Shown here: positions 41,501-50,720 of the stretch, piece by piece
How the letters are laid out: each line of letters starts with the position of its first letter
How positions within the stretch are numbered: the first letter of the stretch is position 1
NCBI RefSeq assembly: GCF_949628215.1
Contig: NC_134277.1
Location: forward strand, 434,001-498,000
Source of the DNA: Phalacrocorax aristotelis
Lineage: Eukaryota; Chordata; Aves; Suliformes; Phalacrocoracidae
Direction of reading: 5' to 3'
DNA length: 64,000 nucleotides
Notes under the pieces: model-generated
Seen by the model: the letters and a program-made list of their open reading frames with translations, nothing else
The model's database searches: none
What the model was told of the DNA's origin: nothing
Position numbers and translations under genes: made by a program

Positions 41501-42155
41501 TGGTGACTTGGGAGCAGAGACCAGCCCCCCCCTCACTCCAGCCCCTCTCAGGCAGCTGCAGAGAGCGAGAAGGGCTCCCCTCAGCCCCCTCTTCTCCAGG
41601 CTAAACCCCCCCAGCTCCCCCAGCCGCCCCCCAGCACACTTGTGCTCCAGACCCTGCCCCAGCCCCGCTGCCCTTCTCTGGACACGCTCCAGCCCCTCAA
41701 GGCCCTTCTTGTCCCGAGGGGCCCAAACCTGAGCCCAGCATTCGAGGTGGGGCCTCACCGGTGCCGAACACAGGGGCACGCAACCTCCACAACACACCGC
41801 AGGGGACCACCGGCACCGGGTTTTACCCCCGGTTTTGCCGTTATTCACCCACCGGGGACCAAGGGCTGCAGGGCAGGTACTGGGGGAAGCGAAGGGCCAT
41901 TCACCCACCCCGGGGGGAAGCGTGGGAAGGCCGCCGCCATGCCCCCCCCCGCCACCGCCCCGGGCCCCGCCCCTCCCAGCATGCACCGCGCGGCTTCCGG
42001 CGGACAGCGCGCACCGCACTACAACTTCCAGCGCGCCCGAATGGCGACCCCACTCCTTCCAGTGCTGCCTCCCTCCAGCCCCCGCCCCCCCGCCCTCTCA
42101 CCGTCTCCGGTCGTTGCGGGGATGCGTCCAGCAACTCGTTCAGCTCCGCGAACAT
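23383..42155 (-). CDS. ELP6: ELP6, Elongator complex protein 6 (7 coding exons, 267 aa)
   Basis: ELP6 is a subunit of the Elp4-Elp5-Elp6 ring of Elongator, which supports wobble-uridine (cm5U/mcm5U) modification of tRNAs. The family has a RecA/KaiC-like fold that lacks a functional ATPase site. I joined minus-strand exons 42155-42102, 36358-36280, 34642-34572, 27728-27598, 25815-25623, 24241-24095 and 23511-23383. They total 804 nt including TGA, giving 267 aa (human is about 266). All introns are GT-AG and all phases match. Landmarks are the N-terminus [24 protein letters not shown] (29-43), the Walker-B-like strand [15 protein letters not shown] (140-154), an acidic loop (187-195), [13 protein letters not shown] (212-224) and the C-terminus [17 protein letters not shown] (246-262). 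The start has a GCCATGT context in a CpG-rich segment. Intron 1 (5.7 kb) and intron 3 (6.8 kb) are long and the former carries several CR1s. Identification rests on remembered family sequence and is strong throughout. Confidence 0.96.
24095..24241 (-). CDS. ELP6: ELP6 coding exon 6
   Basis: Encodes residues 177-225: [20 protein letters not shown] onward to CKDVHGQ. It is 49 whole codons, phase 0 on both sides. The acceptor is CGCTCCAG and the donor GTAACG. The acidic loop EDSEDEENE and the motif [13 protein letters not shown] are characteristic of the family. Confidence 0.96.
25623..25815 (-). CDS. ELP6: ELP6 coding exon 5
   Basis: Encodes residues 112-176, from [15 protein letters not shown] to CSQLK. 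It carries the hallmark [14 protein letters not shown] (Walker-B-like, 141-154) and [10 protein letters not shown] (159-168). The acceptor is TTTCTTCCAG and the donor GTACTG. Phase is 2 in, 0 out. Confidence 0.96.
26026..26850 (-). mobile_element. CR1 LINE fragment in ELP6 intron 4
   Basis: Minus-orientation CR1 of a second subfamily. The plus strand reads CCACAGAATAATAGTTTGG at its 3' end, and an open frame of 223 codons remains at 26,774-26,103. It is closely related to the plus-orientation copy at 43,690-44,710. It lies between exon 4 and exon 5 of ELP6. Confidence 0.92.
27598..27728 (-). CDS. ELP6: ELP6 coding exon 4, with a GAG acceptor
   Basis: Encodes residues 69-111 plus two bases of codon 112: [20 protein letters not shown] onward, ending PSPLQFI. 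The donor is GTAAAA. The acceptor reads CTCTCTCGAG, with G at -3 instead of the usual C or T. Phase and homology (QKL|GVSL) leave no alternative AG nearby. A Glu run (EEEE) sits in the variable loop. Confidence 0.94.
28366..28503 (+). mobile_element. CR1 3'-tail fragment in ELP6 intron 3
   Basis: About 138 bp of the same young CR1 family as copies A-C (GGAGACATTCACCCCCCGCC block), ending CACTCTGTGATTCTG. Severe 5' truncation is typical of CR1 insertion. It lies opposite to the ELP6 sense strand. Confidence 0.85.
28504..34571. other. ELP6 intron 3, unique part
   Basis: Intronic sequence between exons 4 and 3 of ELP6 with no recognised exon, RNA gene or recent repeat apart from the CR1 tail at its left edge. 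Confidence 0.6.
34572..34642 (-). CDS. ELP6: ELP6 coding exon 3
   Basis: Encodes residues 45-68: [20 protein letters not shown] and on to AQKL. The acceptor is CACCCAG and the donor GTAAGT. The 24-residue exon is too short for a usual ORF cutoff and was found from the flanking exon phases (1 in, 0 out). The FVAL.QSFSHY core is conserved in ELP6. Confidence 0.94.
36280..36358 (-). CDS. ELP6: ELP6 coding exon 2
   Basis: Encodes residues 19-44 plus one base of codon 45: [20 protein letters not shown] and on to FYLR. The acceptor is a T-rich tract ending CAG and the donor is GTAAGC. This is the first beta-strand and helix region of the RecA-like fold. It contains a GK/R-type loop but no P-loop consensus, as expected for ELP6. 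Confidence 0.95.
36756..36795 (-). mobile_element. CR1 tail fragment
   Basis: About 40 bp with the CR1 tail motif in minus orientation (plus strand ATCATAGAATCACAGAATG...GAGCTGGAA), in ELP6 intron 1. It is only the extreme 3' end of an insertion. Confidence 0.65.
37372..38592 (-). mobile_element. Young CR1 LINE copy B, 5'-truncated, in ELP6 intron 1
   Basis: Minus-orientation CR1, the same strand as ELP6 transcription, with its 3' tail at about 37,372 (ATTCTGTGATTCTGTGATTC). The RT-derived frame of 338 codons spans 38,517-37,501. Relative to copy A it carries an extra in-frame segment of about 87 bp between WIENWL and QRVVINGAG. The catalytic box again reads LAGD. Confidence 0.95.
39326..39355 (-). 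mobile_element. CR1 tail fragment
   Basis: Short CR1 3' terminus in minus orientation (plus strand AATCACAGAACCATAGAATC) in ELP6 intron 1. Confidence 0.55.
40458..40790 (-). mobile_element. CR1 fragment with internal deletion in ELP6 intron 1
   Basis: Minus-orientation copy of the same subfamily as 26,026-26,850. The 3' end (TCATAGAATCATGGAATAATAG on the plus strand) is intact for about 150 bp. The sequence then jumps at about 40,612 to a block (CCGCTCCAACAGCCCCATGT) that is several hundred bases away in the intact copies, indicating a deletion. Confidence 0.88.
41252..41775 (-). mobile_element. CR1 LINE 3' fragment in ELP6 intron 1
   Basis: Minus-orientation CR1, 3' tail at 41,252 (plus strand CACAGAATCATGGAATCATT). 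It is the same subfamily as the copy at 1,440-1,874 but longer. It ends close to the ELP6 CpG island. Confidence 0.92.
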
Positions 42156-42312
42156 GGCGGGCGGCGTTCTCGGATCTGACCCGGAAGCATTCGTGATGGC
42201 GCGTGCGGAGGGCCCCTCCTCGTGCGCATGCGCCGGGCAGAGTAGGAGGGCGCCGTCTGCTGGAGGGGCGGGACGCTCGCCTAACCCCGCCCTGTACCCC
42301 GCTCCTATCATG
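41880..42312 (-). promoter_or_regulatory. ELP6: ELP6 CpG-rich promoter region
   Basis: A CpG-dense segment surrounds the ELP6 start codon. It is typical of a housekeeping TATA-less promoter. On its upstream side it is cut off by a CR1 insertion starting about 160 bp from the ATG, so the unique upstream promoter DNA is very short. On the other side a CR1 copy of another subfamily ends near 41,775. Confidence 0.6.
42102..42155 (-). CDS. ELP6: ELP6 coding exon 1
   Basis: Encodes residues 1-18 ([18 protein letters not shown]) and ends in phase 0 at donor GTGAGA. The ATG (42155-42153) is the first in-frame methionine matching the family N-terminus, in context GCCATG. An in-frame extension runs upstream on this strand, but it lies in GC-rich promoter DNA and has no family resemblance. 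Confidence 0.93.
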
Positions 42313-42315
42313 GGC

Positions 42316-43425
42316 CTGGGGCTCCCCGGCCTCCCCCTGCCCTAACCAGAGCCCTGGGATGGGGCCCGGGGGGCTCTAGGGGCGTCCTCAGAGCGCAGAG
42401 GGTCGTGATCAACGGGGCAGGGTCTGGCTGGAGGCCCGTAACTAGCGGTGCTCCCCAGGGGTCTGGGCTGGGTCCAGCCCTGGTCAACACCTTCACCAAT
42501 GCCCTGGACGAAGGGACAGAGCGTCCCCGCAGCAAGTTGGCTGGCGATACCGAGGCGGGAGGAGCGGCCGATGCGCCGGCAGGCCGTGCTGCCATCCAGC
42601 GAGCGCTGGGCAGGCTGGAGAGCTGGGCCCAGGAGAGCCTCGTGGAGTTCAACCAGAGCCAGTGCGGGGTCCTGCCCCTGGGGAGGAACAGCCCCCCGCA
42701 CCAGCACAGGCTGGGGGGGACCTGCTGGAGAGCGGCTCTGCTGAGAGGGTCCTGGGGGTGCTGGGGGGCAGCGAGGTGACCCTGAGCCAGCACCGGGCCC
42801 TTGGGGCCAAGGGGGCCAGCGGTGCCCTGGGGGGCATGGAAAGGCCTGTGGCCAGCAGGGCGAGGGGGGTTCTCCTCCCCCTCTGCTCTGCCCCAGTGAG
42901 GCCACACCTGGGGGGCTGCGGCCAGGTCTGGGCCCCCCAGTTCCAGAAGGGCAGGGAGCTGCTGGAGCAAGGCCAGCGCAGAGCTGCCAAGGTGATCAGG
43001 GGCTGGAGCATCTCCCTTGGGAGGAAAGGCTGAGAGACCTGGGCTTGTTCAGCCTGGGGAAGAGAAGGCTGAGGGGGGATCTCCTCAATGCCTATAAATA
43101 TCTGAAGGGTGGGTGTCAGGGGGATGGGGCTGGGCTCTTTTCAGCGGTGCCCAACGCCAGGCCAAGGGGCCACGGGCACAAGCTGGAACACGGGAAGTTC
43201 CACCTGAACGTGAGGAGAAACCCCTTTGCTGTGCGGGTGCCAGAGCAGGGGCACAGGCTGCCCAGAGAGGCTGTGGGGTCCCTTCCCTGGAGACATTCAC
43301 CCCCCGCCTGGATGCGGCCCTGTGCCCCTGCTCTGGGGGTGCCTGCTCCAGCAGGGGGTGGGACGGGGTGAGCTCCAGAGGGCCCTGCCAACCCCTGCCG
43401 TTCTGTGGTTCTGTGATAACATCTC
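42316..43425 (+). mobile_element. Young CR1 LINE copy C, 5'-truncated, upstream of ELP6
   Basis: Plus-orientation CR1 whose 5' truncation point lies inside the extra segment also seen in copy B. It runs through the LAGD-type RT box to a 3' tail ending TTCTGTGGTTCTGTG at about 43,425. It begins roughly 160 bp upstream of the ELP6 ATG and is inverted relative to copy B. Confidence 0.95.
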
Positions 43426-43689
43426 CATAAAATTGTCCCCAAGATGAAGAGCACCGCCTGAGGACGATGACCCCAGAGTAAGAAGGATCTCGCCAGGATG
43501 AAGAACACATCCCCAGGGTTAATGTCTCCAGGGTGAGGAGCACATCCCTGGGGTGATGAGCATGTCTCCAAGATGACAACCCAGCCTACAAAGGCATGTG
43601 TTGTCCTGCATTCCAGGTTGAGATGCCAGCTCTCCCTTCCACAGTGATGCCACGAGACTTGCCCAGAGCCCTAGGTCACCTCATTCAGA

Positions 43690-44710
43690 GCTGTGAATTA
43701 AAACTCCCCCTTGTCCAGAAGGAGACCAGTGACAAGTGGTGTCCCCCAGGGGTCCTTACTGGGACCGGTGCTGTTTATTGTTATCATCCATGACTTAGAC
43801 AGCGGGACCGTGTCTACCCTCAGCAAGTTTGCAGATGACACCAAGCTGAGCGGGGCAGGTGACCTGCCAGAAGGACGGGATATCATCCAGAGAGACCTGG
43901 ACATGCGGGAGAGGGGGCCTGGGAGAGCCTCCTGAGGTTCAGCAAGGCCAAGGGCAAGGTCCTGCCCCTGGGTCGGGGCAGCCCCCGGTACCAACACAGG
44001 CTGGGGGATGGGGGGATGGGGAGCAGCCCTGCGGAGAAGGACTTGGGGCGTGCTGGGGGGTGAAAAGCTGGACACGAGCCGGCCATGTGCGCTCACAGCC
44101 CAGAGAGCCAGCCATGCCCTGGGCTGCATCCCCAGCAGCGCAGGCAGCAGGGCGAGGGAGGGGGTCCTGCCCCTCTGCCCCGCTCTGTGAGACCCCCCTG
44201 CAGCGCCGCCTCCAGCTCGGGGCTCCTCAGCACGGGACAGACACGGGGCTGTTGGAGCGGGGCCAGAGGGGGCACAGAAATGCTCCGGGGGCTGGAGCCC
44301 CTCTGCTGCGAGGCCGGGCTGGGAGAGCTGGGGTTGTGCAGCCTGGGGGAGAGAAGCTGCGGGGAGACCTTGTTGCGGCCTCCCAGTGCTTAAAGGGGGG
44401 CTGTGGGAAGGGTGGGGGCGACCTCTTTAGCAAGGCCTGTTGTGACAGGCCAAGGGGTGATGGTGTTAAACTAAAGGAGGGGAGATTTAGGCTGGATATA
44501 AGGAAGAAATTCTTTACTCTGAGGGTGGTGAGGCGCTGGCCCAGGTTGCCCAGAGAGGTGGGAGATGCCCCATCCCGGGAAACACCCAAGGTCAGGCTGG
44601 CCGGGGCTCTGAGCACCTGATCTAGTGGGAGATGTCCCTGCTCATGGCAGGGGGTTGGACTGGATGGCCTTGGAAGGTCCCTTCCAACCCAAACCGTTCT
44701 ATGATTCTAC
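43690..44710 (+). mobile_element. CR1 LINE copy with intact FADD box
   Basis: Plus-orientation CR1, 5'-truncated in the RT domain. The translation reads [20 protein letters not shown], then [15 protein letters not shown], so the catalytic FADD survives, unlike copies A-C. It ends in CCGTTCTATGATTCTAC. The frame is broken, so the copy is inactive. It is closely related to 26,026-26,850. Confidence 0.93.
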
Positions 44711-45499
44711 AAATATGCCACAGGACAGTGGGACATTTGGGAGGGGGTCTATTATTACCTTAATATTTCCCAATACACTATTAGCACATGTAAGTGCTGC
44801 TGAGCATTCATTTAGTACTCCCAAAGAACAAGCCACAGCAGTTCCCAGCTAGCAGCTGGGTAGTAACAGCAAATTTACAGCCTGTAACCACAAAAATCCA
44901 CATCATTTAGTATTATTTTTGCTTATGTGCCTGAATTTGCATTTTTTGCCGCACTGAATTCAACTTTCCGTTTCATTGCTCCATCTAAGCTTTTGTAACC
45001 TTTGATTTTCATAGTGTAGAACGAGGATTGCCCCGCTGAGCAGAGACGTGCTGGACCCCTGGATGTGCCAAGGGGCCTGGAGAGAAGGCGCACCAGCCTT
45101 TCACTGTCTCATCCGCTGTGAGCATTAGGGGGCATCAAACGATGCTAATACATGGCAAGCGCCGAGCAAGAGAGAGGAGGCACGTGCGTAGGTTAGCGTG
45201 AGCCTCCTCAGAACCACAAATTATCACTACTGAAGGTTTCTGTTTGTTTAGGAGTGTGAATCAGTAGGAGAAGGGGACAAGTCCGTGGAAGAGAGACCTC
45301 CTGAGGGCCACACCCTGCTCGGGAAGTCCCTGAGCTGGGAATTACTGGGGCCTGGGAGAAGAGCTGTGGGAACACGTGCAGTGCTTGCCTTGGCCCCGGT
45401 CTTCCCTGGCCTTCTGGTGAGGACAACTTGTAGAAAACATGGTGGGCTGTATGGATATTGGGTTGAGCCATTGCAGCTGTTCTTTGCTCTTCATTTCCT

Positions 45500-45780
45500 A
45501 CGTTGATACGTGTATCATCTGTAAAACTTATCATCCCGTTCTCCGTCCCTTCTTCAGAGTATGCTGCGTGAGCCAGGTCCCAGCACAGACCCTGAGGTAC
45601 CCTGTCTGTAATCTCTCTTGGTTGCAGAAACCGATCATTTGTGTCAGCCCTTTGCTTCCTGTCTTTTAACCACTTATTTAGCTGTGAAAGGACTTCCTCT
45701 CTTACCCTTTGATGGCTTGATTTCTGTAAAAGCTTTAGCTGAAAGCTTCTTTAAAAGTCCGAATCACTTTGCTTTTGTTT
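45500..45780 (-). mobile_element. Ancient CR1/L3-like LINE fragment (RT region)
   Basis: The text around GCTTCCTGTCTTTTAACCAC and CCAGCACAGACCCTGAGGTA resembles the reverse complement of the old CR1/L3 RT region. Recognition is by remembered pattern only and the boundaries are approximate. Confidence 0.4.
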
Positions 45781-47749
45781 TCCTACCCTTTCACAGAGCT
45801 GGGAACCTGGGTCTGGTCTCAGGGAGTCCGGTAACCAGCTCAGTCCCTGCTCTGTGGTGCAGCCAGAGCCTTAATTCCTTCACTGACCTTTGAAATAGTC
45901 TGGCTCTGGCTCCTGGCCTCCTAGTTCACGTGGTTTGCCTGCAGAGCCCCATTCTGCGATGCAGACGACAGCAAAGGGAGTTCACAGGCGGAGATGAACC
46001 TGGAGGTGTTCCTACCTGGGAGCCCTCTGTACGGCTGCATTCGTATGCTAGCGAATATGCCGTTTTCAGCCCACCTTTTGTCTGCACTGCCGCATTTCTC
46101 TCTGTGGCACTTTCCTTCCAGCTCGTTCATGAGCCACAGAGCCCTAAATGCCTTGTAAATGAAATGTAAAATCCTCTCTTTTTCTCCTTGCAGTGGGAAG
46201 GGGACCAAAACCGCGGGCAAAATACAGCTGCATCTCTCAAAACACCTCTTGTCCTTCTTAATATATTCTTTCTCACATTTCATGACTTGTTGCTGTGCAA
46301 AGGCAGCGAGAATTTTGCTGTTGAAACTGTTGCCCCTTCCCTCCCATCTGCTTCGTGCTTATTTGTGGTATTTACAATGCAGCAAACCTTGTGAGTGTTG
46401 CATAGTGGAGCCATATGGCATCCATAGGTAACAATGCTGCTTACAATTAAGCTCCTCTGCGATGTCAGACCGGTGGGTAAAAAGCAATTCGTGACCAAGA
46501 GTAGGAAAAAAAACCCCAAAACAACTGAACAAATCAAAGCAATTAATCTTGCAGCGTTAATTCCCAAGAGCGTGGCAGGGAAGGTTAACTAAAAGCACCG
46601 GGCTTCTTGGTGTGAGCGCTTGGAAAACGATTTTTAGGGTTAACATGCTTTGATTTACCTCCTTTGATTACCCGTTCCTGGCGACAGAGGAGCCTGCGTT
46701 ACTGCTGAGCTATCCGGGATACTCCCGTCCCTTTGGATTTTAACGCACAAATCAAATTACACCACAGCAAAAGGAGCGTACCAAAGTGGGAGGGTTTTCT
46801 CGTCTTCAAATAACTCCGTTGTTGCTGATAGAATGCTAAATGCTTCAGCAATGCTTTCAGTCATAAAAGATCATTAGTGCTTTGAGGCCAGAGGAGGTTA
46901 ATAAGAGAGCAGATGTTGGGCTGAGTCAATGGCCGGGTAAGAAAAGAAATGGGCAAGTTGTCCCTTTAACTCAGCTTGTGCTCGGGGGATAAATTCAGCC
47001 CGCTCAATGCTCCGGCCCTGACATGGCAAAAAGCAGCTGGAAGGAATAATGGGTGAGCTGAACCAGGTGCCGAATTTCTCTCAAGAAATGCAAGCGCCAG
47101 ACTTTGAAAAGAATTTCTAAGCCAGCGGGTCCCTCCCTGCGACAGCCAGTGGAGAAAGGGAGCCCGGAGCCCGGCGCGAGAGGCAGGGCTGTTCTGCGGA
47201 GGCGGCTGCTGCCTGCTCCTGCCATTGTCACTGTTCCTCAAACACGTCCCTCCGCTCACCCGGCCGTAACCTGGGTCCTCGCCCCTCTGCCGCTAACAGC
47301 ACCTCTTTTCTATAGCGAAACTAGGGGAAAACTGCTTTTTTTTTTTGTCACGCTAGCCATGCGGACACCTGACTTATTTTTTCCCAGCTTGTCTAGGCTT
47401 TGCGAATGAGCAGCAAAACACCAGAGCTGGTTACGTGCAACTCCTGATATCAACCATCGCTGCCTGAGGTTGTGTTTGGAGCCGCTCTTCCCGCTTTCAG
47501 CAGCCAGCAGATCTCCCCCGTGCCCGCTGGAAGTGGGGGTGAGGTGTTGCCCTGCCCGACGCAGGACCTCGCTGTCTTCCTCGGGGACTGGCTCAGAAAC
47601 ACAGAGCGTAAATCAGCCAAGCAGCACCCGGGGAGCGAGGAGCTTTGGCTTCCGCGTTCCTGTCTCCTTTAGCTTGGCAGTGGTTGGGAAACAGAATCCC
47701 ACAGGTATTTATTTACAAAGCCTCTAGTCCGTGATTCCCCAAGGCCGCA

Positions 47750-47795
47750 GATCACAGAATCGTGGAATGCTTTGGGCTGGGCAGCAGGGACAAAG
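47750..47795 (-). mobile_element. CR1 tail fragment
   Basis: Short CR1 3' terminus in minus orientation (plus strand GATCACAGAATCGTGGAATG, then CTTTGGGCTGG) in the ELP6-CSPG5 intergenic region. Confidence 0.65.
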
Positions 47796-48329
47796 CACCA
47801 GGGAGGAGACAGGGAAAATAGATATGAATGTAGGTGCCTGAGGACACAGTAAAACCCCCAGGACACCTGAACTGCCTTTAAAAGACACTTGCAAAAGAAA
47901 AACGGCATCAGTGCGTACGCCTCCCTCTTTTACCTTCTCCTCCCACTGGTTGCATGAAGCCAGATACACACCTCAGGGTGGGGTTAGTCTCACGTCTGGG
48001 CATTCGTCGTCCTGGAAGATTTTATGGGGGACTGATACGACTGGGGCAGAAGAAACACAAGGCGAATAGAGAAAATAGGTAGGAAGGGCAATGATTTTTA
48101 TTCTTTCCCTTTTCAAATCTTACTTTTTGCCTATTTGTGTAGGTAGATTCATGTATATCCCTCTGTGTACGTAGCAGCTATTTAAAATGTAGGAGAAAAC
48201 TAAGAATTACCATTCTGCCAGCCCACCTTGAAGATGAAGCACATAAACCTGTTTTGCAGAGGGGCGGAAGAGCGGGCCTGACATTTCTCATGAGAAAAAA
48301 GCAGAAGCATCACACGATCAACGAGCATA

Positions 48330-48600
48330 AGACTGGAGGGGCCTGGAGAGGTCGTGCAGATAGAGCAACACCTGCCGCCAGGCAAAATCAGCTCAGCTTA
48401 AACCTTTCTTGACAGATGTTTGTCCAACCTGCTCTTACAAACCCCCAGCGATGATGACTCTGCACCCTCTCGTGGCATTTCTTTCCAGCGCCTCATTATC
48501 CCCACGTTACACACTTGCTGCTAATGGCGAAACTAAGCATCCTTTGCTACATTTAACCGTGGCTGGTTTGCTGACTGCCCGTGGCCGTGAAGAATAATTT
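48330..48600 (-). mobile_element. Ancient CR1 fragment
   Basis: Diverged minus-orientation CR1 3' region. ACAGATGTTTGTCCAACCTG, then CTCTTACAAACCCCCAGCGATG, is characteristic of old amniote CR1/L3 ends. No coding capacity remains. Confidence 0.6.
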
Positions 48601-50439
48601 ACTGCATTCATAAAGCAAGGAGAGGAGAAAAAAGAGTTTTGATCCAATTTTCAGGTCACCTTTAAAATTTGTTTTACTGTTTTGAAGCAAAATGCCTGCT
48701 GGCTTTTCACGAGGGATCTCCAGGCCTTTTCCAGCAGAAACTGAAGAATCCCTGGGAAACATGCTGAAACCAGCAGGGACCTGGCGGCAGGGTTGTCTCA
48801 GCGGGGAACTGCCGAGATCCTGAGGATGGTTGCGAGGAAAATGGGATCAAAGCAGGCAGAGAAAATGGAAAATGCTGTCCTTCTCCTCTCCCAGGTGCAG
48901 GTGTTTGGCTCTCTAAAGACACCGCTCTCTGCCACATCCCCTGCCCTTCCCATCTGCCGTCATCCCCTCGTCCTTCACGCTTCGTACCCTCTTCTGGCTG
49001 TTCCTCATTTTGCCCCATCCTGCTTTTCTTCTTGCCTCTCTGACCACCCCTTCTGCAGCACTTCCTTCTCGTCCTCCCAACGAGGGGAGCTCACAGAGTG
49101 CTCCCACGGCTCCTTTTTTCCTCCCCTCTCATTCCTGCCGACCTCATGTACGACAGCCTCTCAGCAGCCTGAGGATGATACAGACAGCTTCAGAGATCAG
49201 CTTCTCTGCTCCACATCCAGCCCTGGCCTGAGTCACCACCCAGAAACTAGAGCTCTAAAGCTGCAGAAGAATGTCCTCATCTCCCAAACCCGTCCTGAAA
49301 TCTCCTCTTTTCCAACGTCTGCACAAAACCCCAGCAAGTTTGGCTCGTCTTGTGCGAAACCCCGCTGTCTGCCATGCCAGCCAGGATTGTCTCACTGGTT
49401 TTTTTGTACTCCTCTACCCAACAGATTGTCTCCATCTGCTGTCTCTTGCCTTGCAGTTAAATTCTGAGCTCTCCAAAGCAAGAACCGTATTTTCATGCTG
49501 CATTTTGGTAGCACCTAGCAAAAGATCTTCATTCAGGACTGAGACTCCTAGGTTATTCTGCAGAATGGCTTCTGATTCATTTAATACATGCAAATTGTAT
49601 ACAGAAATCTGAGTGATACTCCTGAATCAAGAAATACTGGGGAGTCAGCAATTCTTGTCACACCGAGACACAACTAACCTGGTCTTGATGACCCCTACAA
49701 GGAGAGCTGCCCGTCCTCCCCCAGCAGCCCGTCCTTGATGTTCTTCCTCCTTACAGTTAGGAAATATTTCTGAAGTTCATCATTTGAAGTTCACTGGGGA
49801 TTTTTTGGGGGTTCTTCTGATGTGCCACCACAGATCTTGGTTATTCCCAGCCTTTTTGAAAGGCTTTTACATCCTTTGAGACTGTTCTCATGTCTCCCTT
49901 GGTCTTCAGTTCTCCCCACTGCCCACCCCACCCCTTAGAGGCTCTCTTTTCTGGATCGCTCATCTTTCTTCTTGCTTCCCCTGAACCTTTTCCCATGGGC
50001 TGCATGTCTCCTGAAGTGGCGCATCTCAAACTGGACTTCATCTTGCAAAACCTTAGCCAACCCTTGTGCTACCTAATAGGTCTGAGGTGGCTTTAAACTG
50101 GTTTTCGGAACACCAGAGGATGACGTTCAGAAAATACCTGACCGATCTGTGTACGCTATTTAGTATTCTTATTTATTGCAATTAACACTCTCTTGGTGGA
50201 GAGCAGACCATCTTATTTATTGTGGTAGGCATCTGCTTGCAGTTGGCATTTTTAAAGACTGTTTTGCATTTTTTTAAAATAAAAAAAGTGAAACCCTTGA
50301 ATTCTCAGCCTCCTTTGTCAGCAGCCTTCCTTTCTTCACTGGGTCTGGACCAAGGCTCCCTTGCTCCTTCTCCTCCCACTGGTGCGGTCTTTTCTTCTTC
50401 CTCTTAATGATGCTCGCTATTTCCATCTCAATTTGTGCT

Positions 50440-50720
50440 TTGGCCTTTCTGATGTTTCCCCACACGCTACTCTTATAACTGGCCTTAGTAATTTGACCTA
50501 GTTCCCACTTTGTAAATGTTTTTCCTTCAGCCTGAGGTCAGTGAGGAGCTTGCGATGTAGCCAAGCTGGTTCCTGCTATGATTCCTATTGGGATGGCTTC
50601 TATGCTCGCTGTTTGCATTGGTTCTTTGAAGAACTGCCAGTTTCCTTAACTCCTTTCACCTTTAAACGTGCCTCCCACGCAATCTTACCGGTTCTCAAAG
50701 GGTCTCAGGGTCCCTTGTCT
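50440..50720 (-). mobile_element. Ancient LINE-like repeat
   Basis: The text TGTAGCCAAGCTGGTTCCTG...GAAGAACTGCCAGTTTCCTT resembles a repeat common in reptile and bird genomes that I associate with old CR1/L3 elements. No coding potential remains. Confidence 0.35.
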
